64,000 bases of DNA from Cochliopodium minus (Eukaryota > Discosea > Himatismenida > Cochliopodiidae). The DNA is taken from positions 144,769 to 208,768 of the forward strand of contig JAMYWO010000033.1 in assembly GCA_024220525.1 (NCBI GenBank), read 5' to 3'. Position numbers and translations under genes: made by a program. Positions 1 through 11,700 of the stretch are shown here, in pieces (position 1 is the stretch's first letter; each line of letters opens with the position of its first letter). The notes beneath the pieces are model-generated. The model had not been told where the DNA came from. It saw only the letters and a list, made by a program, of their open reading frames with translations, and did not search any database.

Positions 1-1522
1 ACATCCATGGACATGTCATCGACACAAACAATATCGAACAAATCTTGGTAAATATTGAGCTTTGATTCAAAATTATCGTTCAAAAATCCGATTCTAATCA
101 CACATTCATTTTCTACTCCCCTGTCCATCTTTTCATCACCCTCACTATCACCTTTTTTGAAAATAAATTTAAAAATTGTAAAATATAATTTAAAAATTTG
201 AACCTAATAAAATGACATTTTTCCTGTCTAATATTTGACTCCTGTATGGAGTATCAAGGATATTTATTTCATTTTTATTGAAGACATGAATATTTTTGTT
301 CTTAAAGCGTCTGGAATAGCCTTGTTCGTCAAACTCGATAAAGTTACTAACTACGTGAACATTGTTGTATGTGCTATTCCACTTGAAAACGCGGAAAACA
401 GATTCTATGACATCACCTTTTTAAAATTAAATATAAAATAAATAAATAATAAACTAAATGAAATAATAAAAATAAAATTTTTGAAGGGCAAAACCTAGTC
501 CTGCAGAAAAGACTAAGAGTGGAACTTCTTTTTGTTTCAAAGAGATCAATGTATTTTCAAAATTTTCTCTGAAAAGGATGACATCTTTCTGCTCTTCTAT
601 CATCAAATCAAACGTGTGTTTATGGATTTTTTCTTTGATAATGTTTTCATGGGCTTTGTTCCACTATTTTCATCAAATAATAGAATATTAAAATTAATTT
701 AAAATAAAATTTTAAATTAAATGATATATAAAAAATATAAAAATTTTAATTTTTTTTTTTTTACCCATTCTTCCATATATTTCTGAATTTTTTAAGATTT
801 AAAAAATTTTGAACGAATTGATAGAAATTTTATTTCTTATTTTACGACACGCTCTAATAAAGAAATTTCGTGGTTAATTTCTATTGGGTGGTAGTGACTG
901 AACAGCTCCCATGAGCTGGTTTTGAACCTCTCTGATACGAAGCAACTTCTTGCTACTATCCCAAATGATGTTCTCGCTGTAGGAACTGTGATTGTCCTAA
1001 AAAATGAATCATTAATTAATGATTAAAAAATATTTTTGAATTAATTAATAACATATTTTAACAAATTGAAAAAATTTGTTGAAAAAACTAAAATAAAAAA
1101 GTAAATAAAATAATTAAATTTATTTTTATTTATCAATTAAGAGATTTTAAAAGATTTAAAATTAAATTATAATAATTTTTTAGAAAGTAAATCTTTTGAT
1201 TTTTAATCATTTGTAATCCAATTAAAAGTTTGATATTTTATTTTCTATTCGAAAACAAAATCTGTATTTTTTTTTTATTCAATGAAAGGAAAATTTTTTG
1301 TATTTGATTTATATACCTGTCAAAATCTGATATTACTTGTAATTTAGATTTTCCATCTTTTCTCAATTTATCCATTTTCTCTTTCAATTTATTCATGTCC
1401 TTGACATGTGGCTTAATTTTGATGTCTTGGAAGAGATGATAATTTCTTTTGAATATTTTCGAGCGAAAGATTTTATTTGATTGAATATGATTGGATTGGG
1501 ATATTTTAATCGATGAATTCAT
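1..1522 (-). CDS. Cytosolic pyrimidine 5'-nucleotidase, NT5C3/UMPH-1 family (3' end outside window)
   Basis: Predicted to dephosphorylate pyrimidine nucleoside monophosphates in the cytosol (HAD superfamily). Six exons read on the minus strand: 1522-1317, 996-849, 782-765, 663-495, 416-204 and 151-1. All five introns are GT-AG and keep frame. Spliced motifs match the family in order: DFDRTIT (catalytic DxD, split by intron 1), HYHPIEINHEISLLE, KYMEEWWNKAHENI, FSAGLGDVIESVF, VVSNFIEFDEQGY, HVFNKNE, then ILLGDSEGD, which is rebuilt exactly across intron 5. Exon 3 is only 18 nt (KYMEEW). The start at 1522 gives a normal N-terminus ahead of the DFD motif. By comparison with animal NT5C3 only the last few residues lie beyond position 1. 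The divergent VPS53 gene starts 116 bp away. Confidence 0.9.
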
Positions 1523-1637
1523 TATACAATTCAGAATCGTTTTAATTTTATTTTAATTGGTATTCTAATTAAATAAAAAAAATCTTTTGATTGGATTGTA
1601 AACAATATACCTTATTTATTAAAAGAAATTTTTATTT

Positions 1638-4600
1638 ATGGACAACAACAATAACAACAATAACAATCCTAACAATTTTTCTGGTTTGGTGAAAGATGTG
1701 ATGTCTGAATTGGTATCCACCAATGATCCATTGGACACTGGATCTTTCAATCCCACAAATTATATCAACAAATTATTCCCAACAGGTAAATAATTGATAA
1801 AAGATATAAAGATGAAATATAATCAAATTGAAAGAGAAGTTTCAAATATACCATAATAATATTAAAATAATATGAACAATAGATTCACATTTCTTTATAT
1901 TTAACATATATATACCATATATATTAAATTAATTTTAAAAAGAGGAATCATTGGAGAAGATAGATGAGGCAGTGGGAAAACTAAAAATTAAGGTGCAGAA
2001 ATGTAATGAAGATATCTTGGGTCAGGTCAGAGATCAAAGTATCACTGGGTTTAAAGCCAAAAAAGATTTGGAAATGGCAAATAGATCCATACAGGTAAAA
2101 AGAAAGAATCTAATATTTTTAAGAAATTGTTCCATGTTCAATATATAAACATTACAATGTTAATGCAGTATCATATGTAGAGATATAAAATTGATTCAAT
2201 AATATGGTGCAAATTCAAAGCACATACATTCAAATAAATTTCTATTTTTATATTTCTATTCTTATAGCAAATTTACCAAAAAAAAAAAAAATGTTTATTT
2301 GAGTATACTATAATGTGATCCAATCAATAATGATTTTGATTTATAATTAATTAATCATTCCATATAACAGGATCTCTTCAACAAAATATACGATATCAAA
2401 AACAAAGCAGAGAAATCAGAAGAAATAGTGACGGAAATCTCCAGAGACATCAAATCCTTGGACTATGCCAAGAAAAATCTGACAGATACCATCCGTACCC
2501 TCCAAAGATTGCAAATGTATGTAACCTGCGTCGATCAATTAAAGGTGATGATGCAAAAAAAGCAATACAAGGAGATCGGTATCAGATTGGAGGCCGTCAA
2601 TACCCTTTCCAATGATATCTACGATGATTTCAAATCTATTGCCAAAATCGAGGATACCAGCAAGGAGTTAGCCAATCTCAAAAAAGAGATTGTTAAGCAG
2701 ATCCATTCTGAATTTGACCAGTAAAAAAAAATTTTGAATTTAATCAGATTGATAATAAATATTTCATTTATTTTTTTATTTATTTTTATTATTTTTTTTT
2801 ATTTTTTTATTTCCTTATTTTTTTATTTTTATTTTTTTTATTTTTTTATTTTTTTTATTATTTCATTTTATTTTTATTTATTTGCTGATTTTTTCTTTTT
2901 TTCCCAATTTAATAGAATAATTGCTTTTGAATATTTTTTTTTTTTTTAAAGATTTATTTTCTGTTTCCCTTTTTTAGGTTGGACAACTTGCAAGTTTTGC
3001 CTCCTTACTATAGTGATTTGTGCTATGTCATCGACGCTTTGGGAGACAACGCCAAGAGAGAGTTTATGCGTTGGTTTGTGATGGACAGACTCCAAGACTA
3101 CAAGGAAACTTTCAGACAAGGAGACAGCGTATTACATCTTTTCTTTTGAAAAAATTTATTTTGAGAATTTTTTTTTAAAAACTTTAAATTTAAAACTTTT
3201 GTTATTTTTTATCATCAATTTTATTATTTTTTTAATAATTTTGAATTATTCATTTATTTTTCATATCCATTTTTTATTTTTTTTATTTTTATTTTTTTAT
3301 TTCTATTTTTTTATTTTTATTTTTTTATTTCTATTTTTTCATTTTTTCATTTTTTATTTTTTCATTTTTTATTTTTTCATTTTTTATTTTTTATTTTTTA
3401 CTTATTTTTTTGAAAAAGTTGTCCAGACTAGAAAACATAAAGGTGAGATTCCAATGGTTGATGAGAGAACTTGACATCTACGACCAAAGATTCAACCAGA
3501 TTTTCCCCGCTATATGGAGGATGCCCCAGTACATCTTTGAGGAGTTTGCTGTGCTCACCCGTGATAATATCATTACTATTCTCGAGGGTTCCATCAATGA
3601 GATTGGTGTTAAAGTTCTAATGGAGGCAATGAAAGCTACCATCCGTTTTGAAATTGTAAAAAAAAAATTTTTGAAAAAAATTATTTTAATTATTATTTTA
3701 ATTATATTATTTTTAAATTTTATAAAATTTAAAATTTTATTAAAAATTTTTTTTAATTTATACTAATAAATAAATTTAAAAGAGGATCATAATAAATATT
3801 ATTTTAATTAAATTTACTTAATTGTGATATTCATTAACAATAATGAAATCATTAAATTTTACTTTTGTTCGATTTCATATGTGAACAAAAATGAATTTAA
3901 GAAAATTTAAAATATTTTTCAATTGATTTTGTTACCAATGAATTGCAAAAGTTAAACTTACTTTAAAAAAAGAAAAATAAATTAATTATTATTATTAATT
4001 TAATTTCATTAAAATTAAATAATTATTTAAACATTATTTTTTTTTACAAGGAATTATGCAACAAATTCGCTAACTCAAACGTAAAAATAGACAACTCTGA
4101 GGAAACTACTGAGAGTGACACCATCATCGACCATGACCCTTACTCTCCTCAGTCCATCAAGAACAAATGGAAATTACAAATGCAAGAAAAACAAGAAGTA
4201 ATTTTGTTTATTTTTTATTTTTTATTTTTTATTTATTTATTTATTTATTTATTTTTATTTTTGATTTTTTATATTTTTAATTTTTTATTTATTTTTTTAT
4301 CAAACATTTTCATTTTAATAAATTTATTTTTATTTATTATTTATTGTGTTTGAATGAATATATTCCCATATAAATATGCGAGATATTAAATTATATTTAT
4401 TATTTATTTTTTTTTTTCATTTATATTTTTAATTAATTTTTTATTTTTTATTATTTTTATTTACTTTAGAAAGGAGGCATGCAAATAGAAGAAGAAAGCG
4501 AAGAGTTGCAAAGATTCAGGGGAATCATCTCCAAGGGTTTCGAGCCTTACTTGGAGCACTATCTCAAATACGAAGACGGGGAGCTCAACCAAACGTTTTT

Positions 4601-5484
4601 GGAGCTCAGCAGTGATAATTCTCTTGATGAAAGAAACAAAATACTAAGTAGTTCTGTAAAAAAATTTTTATTAGTTTCATTATTTTTATTAATTTAATTT
4701 TTTTAAATTTGAAATTTGACTTTTGGCTAACATAGTTTTTATTATTTTATTATTTTTTATTTTTAATTTAACTTTATTTTTTGTTTTTTGTTTTTTATTT
4801 TTATTTTTATTTTTTGACAATTCTTTTTTACTTTTTTCATTTTATATTCATTTTTATTTTTTTAATTTATTTTAAGTTGTATTTATTAAGTTTCATCCTT
4901 TTTATTTCATTTTAATTTTAATTTAATTTTGACTTATCGGAATTATTTTTTTCATTTTTTTTGTTTTTATTAATGAATATGATAGGAAGTGATGTTCGAA
5001 CGTTTCAAGTCTTCCATGAACACATGTACCTCTTTGACTGTAGACAAACCTTTTTTCGATCTCTTCAAACTTCTTAAAAAGGTAAATTTTTTTTAATTTA
5101 ATACAATATTTATTTATTTTTTATTTTTTCTTATTTTTTATTTATTTATTTTTCAATTTTTTTAATATTTCTAATTTTATTTTCATTTTATTTTTATTTT
5201 TTTTATTTTATTTTTTCACTTTATTTTTTCATTTTTTTTTAAATTATTTTTATTTTTATTTTTTATTTTTTATTAAAATAGTACATAAATCAATACACAG
5301 AAATTCTGATGTCAAGATACCCACAAGAAGGGAAACAACTTACAGCATCCCAAGAAAAAATCATCTGTTTCACCATCAATACCGCCGACTATTGTTCCGG
5401 TACCATAGAGAAGTTAGAGGGCTTCATCAAGAAGAAAATTATCGAGAACAGAAAGGAAAGTGTCGAGTTTTTAAAGGAGCTTGA
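1638..5484 (+). CDS. VPS53: VPS53, GARP/EARP tethering complex subunit (3' truncated at assembly gap)
   Basis: Subunit of the GARP/EARP complexes that tether endosome-derived vesicles at the trans-Golgi or recycling endosomes. Exons: 1638-1795, 1943-2094, 2371-2720, 2978-3128, 3419-3655, 4051-4197, 4470-4655, 4986-5081, 5282-5484. These give about 560 in-frame residues. The N-terminus holds an Asn run, then the typical FNPTNYINKLFPT segment. The VPS53 coiled-coil helices follow (KLKIKVQKCNEDI, REI-like TEISRDIKSLDYAKKNL, LQMYVTCVDQLKVM), then VLPPYYSDLCYVIDALG and REFMRWFVMDRLQDY, which are highly conserved. Introns are T-rich and up to about 395 bp (3656-4050). The last exon stops in mid-codon at the N at 5485, so the C-terminal part of the protein is missing from this assembly. 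Confidence 0.93.
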
Positions 5485-5485
5485 N
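5485..5485. other. Assembly gap shown as a single N
   Basis: One ambiguous base sits between the last readable VPS53 exon and a T-rich pentamer array. To its left VPS53 breaks off inside an exon. To its right a minus-strand membrane-protein gene enters an intron that never reaches its next exon. Two unrelated genes ending at one base means the N stands for missing sequence of unknown length. Confidence 0.85.
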
Positions 5486-5745
5486 TTTATTTTATTTATT
5501 TTATTTATTTTATTTATTTTATTTATTTTATTTATTTTATTTATCAAATTTATTTTATTTATCAAATTTATTTTATTTTTTATTTTATTTATTTTATTTA
5601 TATTTTATTTATTTTATTTATATTTTATTTATCAAATTTATCAAATTTATCAAATTTATCAAATTTATTTTTTATTTTCATTTTATTTTATTTATCAAAT
5701 TTATTTTATTTTTTATTTTCATTTTTTCATTTATTTAATATTTAA
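5486..5745. repeat. (TTTAT)n and ATTTTATTTATCAAATTT-type minisatellite
   Basis: TTTAT pentamers at 5486-5545 grade into units built of TTTATTTTATTTATCAAA and ATCAAATTT up to about 5700. The array fills the last visible intron of the minus-strand membrane-protein gene. A closely similar array lies at about 8235-8385 in another intron of the same gene. Confidence 0.8.
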
Positions 5746-5758
5746 TATTTTTTTTTAC

Positions 5759-8700
5759 CTGAAAAAAATATAGTAAGGAAGCTCTGCGAAAATGTAAAAG
5801 CCAGCAATGTCACGAGACAAAATGACGTTCAACTCATTGGCGGCGAAGAGAACGAAGAAGATTCCCCTCAACAAACTGTATATACTTAAGAGGATGAGGC
5901 TCGCTTTGGCTAGGGTGAAGGAGCACTTTGTTTGGATCAAGTGGAAGATGAGGGTTGTGATCGACATGAGAAACAAAATCAACATTAGTACTCCCAATGT
6001 TATCAACAACTAAAAATATAATTGTAATTTTTTTTTTTATAAAAATAAAAATAATAAAAATAAAAAAAATAAAAAATAAAATAAAAATAATAAAAAAGGA
6101 AAAACAAAATGAAAATTTGAAAACAAAATAACAAAATATTCAATTCAATCAAAAATAAAAAATGAAAAATCAAAATAAATTAAAAATAAATAATAAAAAA
6201 TTAAAAATGAATAATAAAAAATAAAAAATAAAAAATGAAAAATAAAAAATAAAAAATAAAAAATAAAAAATAAATTAAATAAATTACAAAAATTGAATAA
6301 AAAATATAAAATAAACAATAATAATAATAAAAATAAAAATAAAAAATAAAAAATAAATATTAATAAAAAATATAAAATAAAAATAAACAATAATAACAAT
6401 AAAAAAAATAAAAATAAATAATTAAAAATACAAAGTAAATGTTTTTTGAAAAGAGAAAACATACAACTTGGTAAGCATGATTATCAACGAACAAAGAGTT
6501 ACGAGTCTCCCAGTCTCGAACAAGGGAAGCAGTGAAGATGGTGGTGGAGTTGGTGGGGACGAGACCACAGTACTTCTTTCCGTCATAAGTCACCCTCACT
6601 TTCAAAGGAGTCCATTTGTTATCAAAGGTTGTGGTGACAAAGTCCAACACAGGGAAACTGTTGAAGTTGAAGGTCAATCCATCCTTTTTGTCAATGCAAA
6701 CCTTTTTTTTTTTGTTTTATTAAAAAAATTTAATATATTTAATAAATCATAAGAGATAAATAACATGAAAAAATTTTGATGTTAAATTTTGAAAAATCGA
6801 TTAAAGATTTTTTTTTATTTATTTAAATGAAACAATTTTTTTTCTTTAACTGAATAATCTGTAAAAATTTTTTTAAAAACTAATAAATGAAATTAAATTA
6901 TAGCAAAAAAAATGTTAACAAAATACTCATTTGAAACAGATAGAAAAAAAAAAATGATTTAATAGATAATTTTTTTTTGTTAAAACGAATAAATGAATAT
7001 CAATTTTAAGCAAAAAAAACTTTTTTATTTTTTAAAAAAGTAATTTTAAAACAAAATGTAAAACAGAATGAAAAAAAAATGAAAAGAAAATAATTTTTTT
7101 TAAAAAAAAAATAAAGAAAGGTTATTACAGTATAGTAATTATCTGTGTTGTTAACGAAAGCAATGTCCCTGTTATTATTATTATTTTTGTTGACAAAAGA
7201 AGCTTGGTCCAAAGTGATTATGAGACCGTCAGAGAGAAGCTTGCCGACGATGTACCCGTTTTTGTTGACGACTACTGCGTAGGGGTCTCCCGAGTTACTC
7301 AGTTTGGTGAGAAGCACTGATGAAGAAATGATTGATCTTTTTTGGAACTGCGATGCTCCCACTGATCTTAATGTCAAATCAACCTTCAAAAAAAATATTT
7401 AAAATTGAAATTAAAAAAAAAAATAAAAAGATGTTTTCAATAAAAAAATATTTTTGAAAATAAAAAAAATAGCTGAAAATAAAAAAAATAGTTGAAAATA
7501 AAAAAATAGTTGAAAATAAAAAAAATAGTTGAAAATAAAAAAAAAAAAATATTTTTTTTTTACACAGTAAAGTGAAGTAGGAATGGAGTTTGTTCCAAAT
7601 GTTAATTCTGAAATACCCAATCTCAAAGTGGTGTTCTCGCCTAAAAATGATAATGAAAAAAAAAATTTCAAAAATAATTAAATTAATTTAAAAGAGATAA
7701 AATAAAATATGAAATTTTTCTTTTTGAAAAGAAAAATAAGTTTTGAAATCCAAAATATAAAAATATAATATTAAATCAAAAAAAATATAAAATAAATGAA
7801 AAAAATATTAATTAAATTTTTTTTTGACCAGCACAAAACAATTGAGAACCGATCAAACTGGAAACGTAGTTTGGATAACAACTGTTCTTTTTGCTCTTAG
7901 TCATGCAATCACAATGGATGTACAAAGAGGTGTCGAAAATGGGATCCGTCTCGCACAAAATGCTACTGAAAAGGGAGAGTTGGGGCTTTCTGAAGACAAA
8001 GGTGTTCAAGTAGAAGGAAAGGGTGTCGGCGGAGAAAAAGGGGATGTATTTGAGTGTGGGTTCCCATGCTTCTGTGTTCCATTTTGTCGTAAACTTTTTT
8101 GCACTGATCAGTTTTGCTGTTTTCCATTGGTAAATTGATCCCTAAATTTAATTTATTTTTATTTTAGATTTATTTTAGATTTATTTTTTTTATTTTTTTT
8201 ATTTTATTTTAGATTTATTTTTTTTATTTTATTTATTTTTTTTATTTTATTTATTTTATTTATCAAATTTATTTTATTTATCAAATTTATTTTATTTATC
8301 AAATTTATTTTATTTCTCAAATTTATTTTATTTCTCAAATTTATTTTATTTATCAAATTTATATTATTTATCAAATTTATATTTTAATTTTATTTTTTGT
8401 TTTCAATTTAGTTTTTAGATTATTTTGAATTTATTTTTACAAATGCTCCTCCACAAGAAACGCACTCACTCTGTGTTTTGTTGGTTGAATCGTCTACAGT
8501 AGCAAGAGTAAGATCATTTTTGTACTTGCCTTCAAAAAATTAAAATTAAAAATAAAACTATGAAAATAACATTTTTAAAAAAATTTTTAGATTTAAATTA
8601 TAAAACTGAGAAACAAATTTTGTATGAGAAAAAAAGAATGAAATAAAAAAAAAATAATAAAAAAAAAAATATGAAATCTTTAAAAATTGTGTTTTGGTTT

Positions 8701-11700
8701 TTTACAATTATTGTTAGAAATAGGCTCAATGCAACCAGTGACAGCAAGACATTCTTCCTTTGTTTCCTTCGAATCCACCCAACGACCATTGTTGGCGATA
8801 CACTGAGACTTGGTGAATTGTTGGGTCAAACAACCGTTGATGGAGTATAAGTCGAGAAGAGCGGGGAACCCTCTGGCGGTGGTGTCCATCGTGGTGTAGT
8901 TTACTGTGCCTGATACGAGCCTTGTTATTTGGTTGCCGTCTGTGCCTACTGCTACTCTTTGACTCCACAAGCATACTGGACATGCGTATACTTAAATTTT
9001 GAGGGATTAAAAAATTGAACAAATTGAAATTAATAGAACAAAATAAATTCAAAAATATTAAAAATAATAAGTAAAAATAACAAAATTTTTTTACTATCCA
9101 CATTTCCGGTAGTGTAAGCACAAGCAGGATAGCCTACAAAAAAAAAATTTAAAACAAGTTAATTTTATTTTCAAAATTTTGAAAAAGATTAAATTAAATT
9201 AAATTGAATGATTTGAATGATTGATAAGAAAAAAAAAAAAAAAAAGAGATATAAATAATCAATTTTTTTTTTACTGGATTGATCAAGACAAAATCCATTT
9301 TGTTGGCAGGTCCCATCAGGAAGAGAAGTGTCGCAAGTGTGTCTGGTGTTCCAAAAACAACCCAGGGTGTTGATGGCTTTGTTTGGACACGAAGTTTCGT
9401 TGTTCCAGCAGGACAAACAGGTGTTGTAGTTCATTCCTAAGCAACTTTCCCACTTCATGCTGAGGGATTGGCAATATGTTTGGTTGTGTTGGAAGATGCA
9501 CAGTTTATCTTTAGCATTCCACCAACTTTTGAAAGTGAAACAAATAATTAAAGTAAATTTGAGTGAAAAAATAAAAAATAAAAATAAAAAATATAAAAAA
9601 TATTGTTTGAATAAAGAATAAAAAATAAAATAATAAAAAATAAAAAAATAAAATAAACTATAAAATCAAATATAAAATCAAATATAAAAATAAATAAAAA
9701 AAATAAATAATAAATAATAAATAAAAATTTAAAAATAAAAATATTACCCTTTATTTGTTACACAAGTCACACTATCAGAATAGCTGTCCGAATAACAAGT
9801 GCCCGCTGGTTTGTCTTTGAAGAGAAATCAAAAAAGTTTGAAAATAAAAAGAAAATTTTCTTCGAAAAATAGTATTTACCGTTAAAACTATAATTAAAAA
9901 AAATTTTAAATTGTATCAGAAAAAGTCTTTTTTATGATTAAACCTTTGGCAAACAGGACAACGACCAACACAGTTATTCGAGTTATTACAGTTCCCATTT
10001 TGTATGTTGTTGTTCACTGAGCACAAGTCAAGGGCGAGACAGTCAGCAGAGCTGGTGATATTGTATTGGGTGGGGTTGGAAGGTCTCCAAAGTTTACCAT
10101 GGACCCACTTACCTGTGGTTAGTTAACAAATATTTTTTATTTTATATTTAATATTATTTTTTAATTTTAAATACTTTATTATTTTTTTAAATTTTTTTAT
10201 TTTTTTTAAAATTGTTTGCCTCCAACGCTAGAACATCCAAGTTCATAATCTGCAGTTATTACACAAGCAGACATGAAGCTATCCCAGTATCTATAAGCGC
10301 TGTCAGAGCTGGAATTTGAAACGCAAGTTGAGATTGACGTGGAATTGACATCTTGGCAAAACCCTCTAAGACATGTTGAATAGTCATTCATTCCTGTTCC
10401 ACATTGGCAATCACTTACGAAAATAATAAAAATAAATAGATAAAAATATAATTATCAATATTTAAAAATAAATTAATTATTCAAATCCATTCAAATTCAT
10501 TAAAATATAAAATTTTACTTTTGTGAAAGCACATCATAGCACAGATGCTCAAACGAGTTCCAAATGTATGTTTTATTGAGACATTCGCTTTGTATTCTGT
10601 TAAACCTTGGGTCATTTATCAAGCAAGCATCACCAAACTAAAATTAAAAATTTATAAAAAAATGAAAAATCAATAAAAAAAATGATTAATACGGGTATTT
10701 TTGTGCATTCTCCATTATCATTGCAAACCTTATTTGAAAAAAAAATTAATAAATCTTGATTGTTTATTTCAGATAAAAAATTTTTACTTCGCAAACTCCA
10801 TTAAAGCCTGTTTTGTCACAGGTGCTGTTTTCTGTGATGGGATAAGCATATGTATTTGAGTTCTTGCAATAACCTAAATAAAAGTAAAAATAAATGAAAC
10901 AAAAAATAAGTAAAAATATTTAATAAAAAATAAATATTATTATTAAATAAAAATTAAAAAATGACTTGTTACCAAATTTCAAACATTGTTCTTCATTCAT
11001 CTCATACACAGTTGTGTTGTCCGCAACACACTGAAGCTGTCTAGTTCTGTTCAAAAAGGCAGCAAAAAATGCTTCTTTGGGAGCACTGATTAATCCCCAT
11101 TCAGCTCTACCAACAAAAGTATATTAAAAAAATTAAAAAAAATTCTATGATAACAAAAGTCCACCTTGCCAAATTTTCGATGTTGAGAGGGATAGTGGCT
11201 AAAATAAATTTTTTGTTTAATTTCAGTACAAAAGAATATGTATAATTATTAAAAACCGTTGAAACAAGCAATGATATCAGCGTCTGAAATGTTGGAGTTG
11301 CAGTAATAACAAGTATTAGTGAGGTAGTTACAACCACAAGAACAGCTATTTATTAAATAATTTTTGTGAATAGTTAAAAAATTAAAAATGATCAAAAAAT
11401 TGATTAATCAATATTACTTTGAATCACTCCTACAATATTTAGGAGAAGGCACTCCAGTAGGATTGGTGGTGATACCTTTGTTCAGTCTCACAATGGTGTT
11501 GTAACAAGTGAACAATTCTTCTAAAGCAAGATTGACAGTTTTGTAGTCTGAATACTTTTCGGAACTTACAGTACAACCTTATTATTTTTTTTTTTTCGAT
11601 TATTATTTTTTTTATTAATTTTTTTTTTGTACCATTGATTGGGTCAAGAAAGAGATTTCTCAATACTGTGTAGTCTTGGAGTAGCGATTTGCTCTTATCA

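Noticed and set aside
235-441. 68-codon plus-strand ORF
   Set aside because: It lies opposite exon 5 of the nucleotidase, whose minus-strand reading matches a known family.
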